DNA of 64,000 nucleotides, taken from assembly GCA_911728455.2 (NCBI GenBank), contig OU452226.1:10205498-10269497 (forward strand). The letters run 5' to 3'. This DNA comes from Marthasterias glacialis (taxonomy: Eukaryota > Echinodermata > Asteroidea > Forcipulatida > Asteriidae). Positions 44,612 to 55,600 of the stretch are shown one piece after another; the stretch's first letter is position 1; the number at the start of each line of letters is the position of its first letter. The position numbers and the translations under genes are program-made. The notes under the pieces were generated by a model that saw only the letters and a program-made list of their open reading frames with translations, searched no databases and had not been told where the DNA came from.

Positions 44612-44741
44612 AGAGCCCACTTTCATGGCTCTGCTTACCGCGGAAGTCGGCGCTTACAGCCCATAAAAAAATGTGCTTTACAATAAAAGACCACCGTCGG
44701 TGAAGAGTTCCGCGGTTAGTAAAGCCACATAATTGGACCCT
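44612..44741. mobile_element. Family G palindromic element
   Basis: GAGCCCACTTTCATGGCTCT and GTAAAGCCACATAATTGGAC form the ends; GCTTACCGCGGAAGTCGGCG inside pairs with TTCCGCGGTTAGT. Matches 13368-13481. Confidence 0.75.
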
Positions 44742-45065
44742 GTTGAAAATAACTCCAAGCACCATGGACGCAATTTAACAAATTGCAAGTGTTTTTTTTT
44801 ACACACAATGCTGTGTTCCTTGAGACATAGTGGCATACATAAACACAGGCCAACACAGTAGATGCTGATACATGGTTTAAGTTTCAAACCACGCATTAAA
44901 AATAGAAATCACCTGAATTTAAAGAAACAAATAAAATGTTACTTTTAAAAAAGTCTAAAAAAAACAGGGTGACCAATTTGGGGCCTCGAAGTATGGAGGT
45001 GATGAGTTTTGTTGGTAGGATGGCGCCCTCATAGTTTAGAAAAAGTGGATTCGTAATGGGGATCT

Positions 45066-48000
45066 TTATGCCTTGAGATACATGCGTGTTGCCACAATAT
45101 CATCGACTTTGCAAGTCTGAAAATATGAAAAGAAAGATAATTTTCATTGAATGATAAATAATTCTTGCTGAAAGAGAAAGGGCATTTTGATTGATGTGAA
45201 TAAGTCATAAAGTATGAAGGATTTAATCATAACTTATGATTAGGTTATTTAAAAAAAGAAAAAAAAAGAATTCACACTAAATTACGTGAAACGAATAGCT
45301 GTTTTTGTTTCAATCCACCGACAACATTTTAATTTTGAGAAAATGTTTTAAATATTATTCTCTGATGGTTAGAATTTTGTTTCTTCAACTTACCAGTTTC
45401 ATATCTCCCGAGTCGGTAATCTCCCTGATGTACGTTACTTCCTTGCCCTTGCCATCAGCAGGCTTCTCAATTTGAACCATTTTGTTGTCCACCATTGTGA
45501 CGACGTTCTATAAATAAATCAGGAAGAGTGTAAACTAAACACATCAATGTCTGGGTGCATGGTGTGTGACGGTGTTCTATTAATAAATAAGGAAGTTAAA
45601 GTAAACCGAGTGCAGTAACTTTGTAATAATGAATAATAATATAATAATATAATATATAATATATAATAACTATTAAAATGATAGTTATAGTGATAGTAAA
45701 GCGTTTTCAAATATCTGGATGCAATTCCTGTCCCCTGTCCACCTCTTTCCATTTTGCTGTTTTTTTAGCAGCTGTTGGAAGTAAACTAAACATGCCTGAT
45801 AGCATACACAAGACGATTTTATATCATACACGGTCCTCAGCAAAATAGTGCAGGGCACAAACCAAATAACACCGCTAAACAAATGTGTTCGTTCAAAAAG
45901 CGGGGAAGCAATGATTAAGCAATGCCAGGCGTGTGATTTCTCGGGATTTTGTCCTTATTGTGATGATGTCCAAACCTGTAGTTTTGGATTTCTGGTGATG
46001 CACAGAGTCTGTAAACCTCTTGAATTGTAACTCTGCCAGATTTCGGTTCCAGAATAAGGGGGCAATTAAGGTCCGCAAGCTAACTTTCAGGAATGTTCAC
46101 AATCGTCCAATCTCATTCCTGTAATGCACATTCTGCTCGACAAAGTTCATATTGTGCTTAGTACGATCTCGGCTCGGATCCTTTGAAACCCCACCCTACC
46201 TTAGTTTTCCTCCCATCGGGCGAGGTATCGTTGTACTCTTCACCCAAGGTGTACTCTACTTTGATGTTCTTGAATGTAGACTCTGATAAGAATTTGAAGT
46301 GCTTGCCGTCTTCAGTCGAGATGGTGACAAGAGGCTTGGTTGAGTTTCCAACTTTACGGAGCATGAAATTTACGCCTGAGTGAAAGAGAACAGCATCTCT
46401 TTATTTAAAAAAAAACTCAGTGGTGTTCATGCAAATGTATGTAAATTTAATTTTAAGATCACATTGCCTAGGATTTTTTTTCTGGGAAGCTGTATTCCAT
46501 TGTGGACTGTTAAATGGATAACTTGAACGATGAACCCGTACCTTGATCTAACTCGTTGTTGTGGACAATTTTGGCTTTTGGTAACTACGGCCTTTTATGT
46601 TGTGATGCTTTATGTCTTGGGGTGAAAACTGTTTATAGTTGGGTGCAAGCATTTTGAAGCATAGTCCAAATCTTGCACCAGATAATTCCATTGTCTATAC
46701 GGTACATCGTTGGGGGTCTTGTGCCCGTTTGTTGTCTTCAGTAAGAGCCATTTATTTTAGGTTAACCCGGTTGTGGGTTTGTTGTGTTATTTTTTTACTT
46801 CTTTGAAGTACTTTTATCTTTTTTTGTAAGGTGAATTGACACTTTATGATTAATATTGTGTGAACATAAAACCTAAAAGACATTTAAAAAGACAGTTTGT
46901 GGTATTTTTTATTTTATTTTTAAATTTTTATACAAAGGAGATTTAAAAATATATGTTATGATGTAAATAGCAATGTAACAGTTACACCTAATGTGCATTA
47001 TCTTTGAGAACATGGGTTTTAAAAATCTGATGACTGATTCTTCTGTAATCAAACAAAAACTTAATCCGGTTCTAAAGTGATCAGTGTTTAATCTACGGTA
47101 CAACATACAAGGCCAAATGGCTTCAACGACCCACTTTGTAATACATGCCGAAAACAGGCTATTTTTGTGTTTGTACAATATCACTAAATATGCGCTTGTT
47201 TAAATAAAGACCCTGGTCAAAAAGGATAGAAGTTTCAGTACAATTAACCTTCATCTGGCTGGGGTTGGGGGTGATTGGCTAACAAAGAGGACCCTAGGTG
47301 AATGGGCGTGTCCATGGTTGGATACTGTCTAGTGTCTTTTTAAAACGTTACTTGGTGGATTGTAGGTGTAGGTTGGGATGGAGGTTGGTATGTGTGCATT
47401 TGGCGAGGACTGCTTCAATGGAGCATGATGGGTCCTTTTTATACCCGCTCAAACCTCATATGCCGTTTTCGAAACCACGGTGTTGGCTTGGGCTCCGTCC
47501 ACCTGTTTGAAGCCCTGTAAGGATCACGTTTTCTTAATAACTGATGGAGCCCAAGCCGTGGTTTCAAAAACGGCATATATTGAAACATTGGAATTTTCAG
47601 TGTGGATGTGGAGACTGAGGAGAGGTTCTCCATAAAACAATTAGCATTGTGATTTCACAGTGTCTTGGTGGTAATGATGATATGACTGATCATCTCTAAA
47701 GTGCAATTCTAACGGGAATTGGGCTGTAGTTCATAATATGTGTGTTACAGTCTTCGGGGGTGTAGCGGTAAAAAGGGTGCCACTCCCATTTTCAGATTGT
47801 CATACATAATCTCAGACGCTTTACTAATTATTGCGTAAAGAATACAGTGTCATGTTTGCCGACACGAAGGCTGACAGGGAAACAGATACTAATCGGTTTT
47901 TTTTAATCAAATATTTACTCTATAAAAAAAATATGATGATGAAACAAAAAACTTTATCAACTAAGACCTCCTGGGCGCTCACCTGGACGCCCGCGAAAAA

Positions 48001-49412
48001 CTGCAACAAATAGTGGACTGTTTCAATGGTTATCAGACTCAGATACGTAGTTTTGACAATATCACAATACCTAATTTGACAAACTAAGATTAAAAGATAC
48101 AATCGTAGCTCACTGTTAAGTTGCGGATACGAATTCAAATATATTTATATACGCGTCTACACGCCCCAATCATTTTTTGCAACTTGACATTAACATTTTC
48201 AATTTCCCATGAAATTAATCAGGTCTAGTTGGGGTTGCTACTGAATGATTTGACTAAATGTGACACATTCTTTAACAAATAAAAAAACAATCTTTAGAAA
48301 AATTTAACGTCTGTTACGAACCATTATGTCCGACATGGGTCATTTTGTCCGATTAGGTTAATCGGACACGATGGGTCCGACGTGATGGATGGACATAATA
48401 GTTTGCCGAACACAATGGGTCGGGAGACAATTATGGTTTGTCGAACACAATGGGTCGGACATAATGGTTATACATGGTATTTTCCTGGCCACAATGAGTC
48501 GGGAGACAATGATTTGTCGAACACAATGGGTCGGACATAAATGTTTGTCGGACAATGTTTGTCCAAATAGCTTGTTGGGCATAATGGTACAAGCCGACAC
48601 TCTGATCCGTAACCAAACTTAACGTGAAAGGCTGCATTGTACTTTTTTACGTTACAATAGAATGCAGGGAAAGTGAAAAAAATCTAGGAAATGACTCGTG
48701 GCAAAACAAATTCCCAAAAAACGTTTGGTCATCCGTATTATGTTTGCTTTCCTGATTGATCTTCCCGTTGCACATCTATAACGCAACCTTCATAAGCGAT
48801 ACCATTGTACAGGCCAAACTCAAATAAATAATGAGTGAAATGATGTCGAGAGATGACACATAAATTGCACAGATTTGTTATTTTGGGTCACTGGCTTAAT
48901 ATTCCATGTAATATTTATGTGTTCAGTAGCAAATGGGGAACGTTTACTCCTGGTTGAATAATTTAAAAAATATACAAACCGGTATACAATTTTTCACAAC
49001 ACATTCAAAAACGACTCACCTTTTTGCTTTGGCTTTTGCTGGAGACATTGGTTCCGAATTGATTGCATGGAGTTATAAATTAAAGGCGTGGCAACCCCTG
49101 TACATTTTAAAATCGAGCTAATATAATAATATGCATCTATTTTGACTCTTTTAATACGGTTGAAACTCGCCTCTTGCAGTATCTAGAAAGGGCAATGAAC
49201 GTTGATGTAAATATAAGAGAAACTGCACTGTTTCATTTGTCACCCAATAAGTTGCACTAGCTTTTTAGGTGTCATTGTGTTTAATAAAGAGGATGCAATT
49301 AAATAGTTTAAAAAATCTGTGTGAATAATATTAAATACTCACCAATAGCTGACATAAACTCATCGAAATTCTCGCTTTTATCTAACTTGAATGTGCCGTT
49401 AAAGTGTGCCAT
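45066..49412 (-). CDS. Fatty-acid-binding protein (intracellular lipid-binding protein), copy 1, complete
   Basis: Cytosolic ten-stranded beta-barrel carrier of fatty acids. Minus-strand exons: 49412-49343, 46375-46200, 45507-45394, 45116-45066 (70, 176, 114 and 51 nt; 136 aa), the conserved four-exon FABP plan with phase-1 first intron. The start MAHFNGTFKLDKSENFDEFM fits the FABP family signature G-x-F-x-L-x4-N-F-D-x-F-M exactly. LVTISTEDGKHFKF and YTLGEEYNDTSPDGRKTK form the central strands; TYIREI supplies the first ligand arginine position and the C-terminal VATRMYLKA carries the R-x-Y pair that holds the carboxylate. All introns GT/AG. Introns 1 and 2 carry repeats but exons are intact. 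The subtype cannot be chosen by eye; it looks closest to the heart/brain/adipocyte/retinoid-binding branch. Confidence 0.94.
45625..45670. repeat. AAT/ATA microsatellite, FABP copy 1 intron 2
   Basis: Imperfect AATAATATAATA stretch of about 45 bp. Confidence 0.85.
47445..47575. repeat. Inverted repeat with about 38 bp arms, FABP copy 1 intron 1
   Basis: ATATGCCGTTTTCGAAACCA with CGGTGTTGGCTTGGGCTCC on the left pairs with GGAGCCCAAGCCGTGGTTTC and AAAAACGGCATAT on the right; the left arm carries a short insertion. The loop has TTTGAAGCCCTGTAAGGATC, as beside 2200-2349. Confidence 0.8.
48310..48605. repeat. Repeat block of CGAACACAATGGGTCGGACA units, FABP copy 1 intron 1
   Basis: The motif (TTTG)(C/T)CGAACACAATGGGTCGG is present four times, in two higher-order units of about 100 bp (each: GTCGGGAGACAAT then CGAACACAATGGGTCGGACA). 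The block is bounded by ACCATTATGTCCGAC on the left and GGGCATAATGGT on the right, inverted to each other, so it may be a transposon with internal tandem repeats. Confidence 0.75.
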
Positions 49413-51084
49413 TGCTGCGACCTGTTTCCTCGTTTGTTGGAATTATAACCGCTTACTTCAATAACTGGACGGACAAGTGGAAGATTAGTTTTACCGTCTG
49501 TGTCACCGTGCAGGACACGTGGGCGTATCCCTTTGGTGACTCTGGCCTATACGACGTGTGATAGGTTCGGGAACGGTTTATGTTTACATAACAATTTGAT
49601 ATCAAGATAACACACGCAAGTCTGGTGTGATGGAAGATACTTATCGGATGTAGTATTAATTTTTAAACATTATATGAACTGTTATTAATCGGAGGTGTAC
49701 TGGTTTATGTAGCAATAAGACTAATTGCAAAAATTGGAAAGCATTTCCACATTATGTAAATATGTTCAAATTTACTTTACCCTGCAGATTTCAAGCTGGT
49801 TAAAAACATTGGAGGTGTATTCCGCCCTCATACCGTGGCACATACTGGCACTAACACTCAATTACAAATACAAACAAGGAACAGCACCAGGGTCTTGAGA
49901 ATTAATCAAGGATCACCTCCCGCGAGGAAAACCTTGTTCCAACTCTCATACACCTTATCCACAAAAGCATAATTCTGATCAACATGCCTTTCCAATGTGC
50001 ATCACCGGAACAATTGAACAATCTTCAAGTCACATCAGTGACTGTCCCACATTTGTATTGTTACTATTATTGATATATATTTTTTATTATCTAACACAAA
50101 AACAATCATTAAATTGTTAAAGGGGGCATCTTTATAGTTGAGATTCAAATTTAGTTTTAACAAACTATTTTTGTCTCTAATCTTGAGGACAAAATGAGAA
50201 CATTGTCCCCCTTCCCTTTTCAACACAGTAACGTCTGGTCTTCCTCAAAAGTAATGGCTACGTGATTCAACGTGTGATTATAGAGGGTGGTAAACACACA
50301 GACTCAGTGAATACTGATTAATCTATACTGTAGGTCCTACTCCAAAGGTCATGCAATTCTGCAATAAGCAAACAGCAATTGAACTAATTCTAAGATATAA
50401 TGGATACTTTGGACTCTTTTTGGGTAACGTGTTCCCCTTCCATAAGTAGGTAATTCTACAGGTCGTACCTTGGACAATGACTTTGCTCATGGCTTGTAGC
50501 CGCTTTAAGTGAACTTACTTTTACTGGCATTTGGTTTTTTGGTTTTTTTTTTTTTAAGTTGATAATACCACTTGAGGAGGTGTTTATCCGTATACAGTAC
50601 GGTAAAGCATTGTAGTTATACCAATTATTACAAACAAATTTGACCCACGGTGAGATTTTAGCCTTTACCGCACATTTTTTTTAACAAGTCCTAGAAGCTG
50701 TTTAACCATTATTTGTTTTAGCCTTTATTGTGAACTGTACTCTAATTGATATCTTCTGAAAACGTTAACCGGTTTTATTTAATCCATTACCGTGCATTGT
50801 AATGCTGGTTTTTATAAGTCAGCCAAAAGGTTAAACGGTTTGTTTTTCTTTCATCCTTAATACCGATTATTTTAACTTTGGATAAATCCACGAAAATTGG
50901 CCGTGCATACTTCTTTATTCTAACGTGACTGATATGCCATTTCATATGATCAGGCTTATGCAAATTGTAATTGGGCAGGCCCAAAGCGAGTAAACCCATC
51001 TTGAATGTGGATCAGCTGTATGACAATTCTTCAAGTTGGGGTTTGGCATTGGATGCCAATCAGAACAACACTTCCTTATCAAGT

Positions 51085-51272
51085 TCATTTGGGGCCAAAT
51101 TTCTAGAGATGCTCCACACAAAAGTAGTTAAGCAAAACGGCTACCAGACAAAGGTTACCAACCAAAATACCAAGTCAAAAATAAAATTTGTGACAGGTAT
51201 CCTGCTCAATTTTGCTCAAAACTAAATTTTTAAGCAACATTTTCTGCTCAAGCTGCATGAAATCGGGCCTGG
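51085..51272. mobile_element. Family A element
   Basis: GGGGCCAAATTTCTAGAGAT, AAAGGTTACCAACCAAAATA, TTTGTGACAGGTATCCTGCT, GCTGCATGAAATCGGGCCTGG in family order with both ends present. Confidence 0.8.
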
Positions 51273-51659
51273 TTTATGGAGGTTCAAACAGGGGAATGTA
51301 ATGATTTTTACATTTTTGTTTAATTGTAGTGAGATTTGAGACACCTTATGGAGGAGAAATTGCACACTTAAAAAATCAAACAAAATTAGTTTTTGCCCAA
51401 TCTTTATTTTGTCAAACGAATATACTTTATGCAAACATCCATTAATTATGGTAAGGGACTAGTTGGTGTGTATTAAAACCCATACATCCATTCGTTCTAA
51501 AAAAAAACTAAGAGATAACTATCAAAATGCATAATGCTTGGTAAAGAAATTAATCCTGATAGCCTTAACTAAATAAACATGGCCTGATTCAGTCCACGGG
51601 CGTAGGCATTATGTAATCTAACATTATTTCACAGTCCTCCATTATTAAGGAAGCATAGC

Positions 51660-52080
51660 ATTTCGAGGCCGAGCGATTTAGCGCATCGAACTCAAGTTCT
51701 GGGGCCAATTTCAAAGCGCGGCAGCTTAACAACCGATTTTGTGCTTACTGTGTGATTTCCATTTCACAATGCTGCTAACCGTCAGCACATGAAAAGGCAT
51801 GCTAATATTCCGGTGCTTACTGTAGAAACAAATGAATGACGTCACAATGCAAATCCTTGGTGAGCGCGCAAGCTTGCCGCCTAATTTTATTGCTAACCTG
51901 TGACTTACGCCTATGCTTCAGCATTTTCTTCTGCCATAGTTAGCACGAAAATTTGCTTACTGTTAACCAGCGCCATGAAGTTGGCCCCTGGTAGCTAAGT
52001 CGCTGGAGGAGTATGAGTTTGGGTCCCGATCGTGACACTTGTGTCCTGGAGCAAGATACGTTACTATTGCTTCACAGTGC
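51660..52080 (+). mobile_element. Leu-type SINE split by a palindromic element (51701-51990)
   Basis: SINE head TTTCGAGGCCGAGCGATTTA and CATCGAACTCAAGTTCTGG stop at 51700; the rest (GGGTCCCGATCGTGACACTT, GTGTCCTGGAGCAAGATACG) resumes after 51990. Between them sits a 290 bp element with inverted ends GGGGCCAATTTCAAAGCGCG and CGCCATGAAGTTGGCCCC, related to families A and G at its tips only. CTGG flanks it on both sides, a possible 4 bp target duplication. Confidence 0.8.
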
Positions 52081-52364
52081 CTCATTCATTATTATGGCTG
52101 CACTATTTAAGGAAGGAAGCAATGTTGACATTTAAAAAAGTTGCACTATATACAAGTATTAAGCAGACATGTTTAATAATAGTTTAAGTAAAAGGGCAGG
52201 CATTTAAACCCATACACTGTTTACAAAAAATGGTCAAAACGCGGTTGGTAAGTGGCGGGTCAAAATAAATTGTCAACATGTTACACTACCATTGCCCAAT
52301 GATGTATATCTTTGATATATGTTGACAATGTCGATCACTTATTTGGGAATACCCTATCCATCCA

Positions 52365-52455
52365 CATCTATGTACGTGGGGCAAACAGAATGGACCAATG
52401 AGCAACCTTCGTTTGACCTCTAGCCGAGGGCGCCCTACTCAAATGACGTCCCGCT
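52365..52455. mobile_element. Family D fragment, reverse orientation
   Basis: GGACCAATGAGCAACCTTCG, TTGACCTCTAGCCGAGGGCG and CTACTCAAATGACGTC are the reverse of the first half of 19620-19791. Confidence 0.7.
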
Positions 52456-52653
52456 TGCCATTTATTGTAGGGTTTTTTTGACCGAATGACTTGTATTAAT
52501 CGCAAGTTGTAGCAACTCTTTCAATACACAGCTCTGACCTGATCTAATACTAGGGATATCCCCGATCACATCACACTGTGTATAAACTTTAATAGCTAAA
52601 TATAAAACATTATCAATCTAGAATTGAGTACACAGTAATTTCTTCATGCAATA

Positions 52654-52659
52654 TTTATT
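52654..52659 (-). promoter_or_regulatory. Polyadenylation signal AATAAA for FABP copy 2
   Basis: TTTATT on the plus strand, AATAAA on the minus strand, 18 bp beyond the copy 2 stop codon. Close but possible; the only AATAAA I see in the first 100 bp. Confidence 0.5.
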
Positions 52660-52677
52660 TGTCTTTGTCCGGTGCAT

Positions 52678-55600
52678 TTAGAGCTTCTTGTATAATCGTT
52701 TTGCAACGATGTCTCCTATCTTCATAATCTGAAAAAGAAAAGAAAACAATTGCAAATAAAATGTAGGGGGAACGAGTGCGCCCTCATTGTTCATGGCCCT
52801 AACGTAACTTTATAATTTGCATAAAACGAAAACCTTACGCTTATGAGTGCGCGAATGAGTGACTTGTTCTTTTCCTTTCGGTTCTGAGCAGTGGAGAGCA
52901 AAACTGGTTTGCTCTGTTAATTCTCTCGATTGTGTATCATTGGTCCAAGAAATATTTAATGTTTCTTTTGATGTAGAGACATCGTAACGCTATTGTACAA
53001 TGAAGATACAGTGTAGCTATGTGCTTACCGCTGACCTTGAATACTGCATTGTACTTTGTAAGATTCTGTGCTATTATACGGTCTTGTGAGATTAATTGCA
53101 AGTGCTTGAGACATCTGTTCGTCTTCGTCATGCTGCCGAATTCGAATGCTCGTGTGCTTTAACAAGAGGATGGACCCTCCTTCCAACCCCCTCATTAACG
53201 ACGAAGACATAATTTTATCAGTACATAATACAGTACCGGTACAGTGTCCTTGCAATACGATGTGTAAGGCCAGCCCAAAAGAAGGCGCCCCAAATTGGCA
53301 AAACAAATCTGGCCCAAACATTTCTAACTGTTTATTACCAAATTTTCAAAATACATAAAAGTGTTATTGTGTGTTTGCTAAGATTAACAACAGATAGGGA
53401 TACAGTGTTTGCTTTATTTCAAGGCAAAAAACACCACAGAATAGGACAAAGTTTACGAAGTATTAACAATCTCACCATGTCTAAATCTCCGTCTGCCCGG
53501 AGCGATCTTTCGTAGGTTGCACTGGGTCCGTTCCCATCGGCCGGAGTCTCTAGCTGTTTCAGAACGTCACCCTCTAAACTGTAAACATTCTGCACACAAC
53601 AACGAGAAATATGTTTGAGATTGACATTTTGCTAAGACAACTCAAAGAAATGAAGCCCGATGTCGTCACTTTGTTAATGGGGCACCACTCACCCCAAAGT
53701 AATCATCTTATTAGTCTTTAGCCCCTTCTCACTGACGTCACATTTCTAGCAATTCGGGAGGTACAAGTACATGATGTACAATGTACAGTAGCTACTGACA
53801 AATATTATATACGCGACATACACTAGCAAAGTTCTTTTTTGCGATGGCCATGCAAGTCGTGGTAAACTTAATCATGAATATGCAATTGATTTTGCGTGTG
53901 ATGAATATGCAATTCGCGTGTGATTGGTTGAAAGACGACTGCAGACAGAAAAAAAATTGCATTCGGCAGGTCTGCTGTGCCGGAGTACTACGCACTACGA
54001 GATGTACGCGTATGTGCCATCCAGCGTTGCGTTTCGTGCAGTTCTAACCTGTGCGCGTGACAGGCGCGCGTACGTACTCAAGCATGGCGAGCAATCAAAC
54101 AGTGACATCATCTGAGAAGAGTGCATTAACCCCAAGTTATCCCTTTTCTGTTGCTTTAATGTGATTTAGTTGTGCCCAACACAGCTTGAGTGCCTATATA
54201 GCACTTCAATCAGTGTTGGGGAAAACCCCGATGAAATAATAACATGAGCTAAATCTTCTGGAAGGAACGATTACTTATCATATGCAAATACCTTTTATCA
54301 TCCCCACTATTATCTTCTAGTCTAGTCTATCTTTCCCCCGATATTTCCCCTATTGCACTTTCAATTGAGAGAGAACCACCTTGGTTTTTCTGCCATCCGC
54401 AGTAGTAAGCTCAAACTCCTCCCCGAGGTTGAACTCGAGTGCTACGGTAGTGAACGAGGTGACAGTCGTGATCTTGAAGTGTTTCCCATCGGCAGTATCT
54501 ATGGTTACCTCAGGGATAACGCTTGCTCCAACCTTCTGCATCTCTTCACTTACACCTTGAGTGGGAGAAAGAAAATCACAGAGTCATTTTAAAAGTATCA
54601 CAATAGGGTGTCATTACGAGCACAGCACACCGTAGCCTCCCCATGAGCAAGCGTTTTAGGCAATGTTCAATCCCCAGATATCAGCTCCACTTTAGTCCAA
54701 CTACGATTTTATGAAAGTACATTCGATGAAATTACATTCACACAGCCTAGCTTTAGATTCTGAGGACTACAATGAGGAACCCCTTTAACCCCGACTTCTT
54801 TCTGTAAACATTACTATGTGCCCCAGTCACATTATGGAGTCCTCAAAGGTCACATCAAAGTTAGCAATGCATCAAAAATACTGTCCTCTGATCCCCACTT
54901 TACATATTGGCCTACGGGCGAACCTAATGATCCGAAATAGCAAAAAGCTGTCTAAAGGTCTCCGTTAAAACAAGAATTCCAGATGAAAATAGCTTCGTCA
55001 TTTTATCGCTTGAAATTTGGTGAATGAACCCTAGTGTAACAATTTGACTGTAAATAAGAACGGATATACGCAGATTGCCAAATGTCATAAATCATGTGTA
55101 TTAACTTGGAATGTCTATGTACTTTGACCTTACATTTCTGAGGAGTAGATATCTCTCGGGGGATCTCGTCAATTTTACGTAAATTACAAAAAAAATATAC
55201 TGAACATAAAATTTAATACTATGAATTGTATTTGACATCTTAAATTTGTGAATTACAAAATAAAAAGGAATAATTATTTTGTTTTACAAATCCTTGCAGG
55301 TGCAGTTTTTATAAAAGTGTCATAGTTTTCTCCCGCGATACTTTTGAGCTGTTCGTTCTAATGAGGAATGTCGGACGTGTCAATTTACGATTAGACTATG
55401 AGGCAGAACACTAATTTTCTCAAAATTAGAGACAGAAAGTTTGCCCTGTTTAAGGTTACCATGGGTTAAGTGATGACTAAGAATTCCAACATCGGGTGGG
55501 GAAAATCACGTGAGCAGAGGGGACCTTGTTTCACTTCTGCCCAAGGTGCCGTCATGGTAACCAAGTAAAGTAACACTCAGTCTGGGACCGAAGGGAAATC

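Larger units (their letters stand above)
36169..45065. other. Coronin-FABP gap: coronin 3' UTR and repeats, no gene recognised
   Basis: About 8.9 kb between convergent genes. It contains several family A copies, elements of families B, E, G and K, and a long AT-rich stretch (37450-39280) with no recognisable content. The 158-codon frame at 42304-42780 lies in a family B cluster and is not a gene. 42890-43200 is GC-richer with a plausible minus-strand donor (CTCCAAG|GTAATT), which might be a non-coding 5' exon, but nothing joins it to a gene. Confidence 0.7.
49413..52677. other. Gap between FABP copies 1 and 2, repeats only
   Basis: Contains the copy 1 promoter side (no TATA box recognised), AT-rich DNA without recognisable content from about 49450 to 51080, then a family A element, a nested SINE/palindrome pair and a family D fragment, listed separately. 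Confidence 0.7.
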
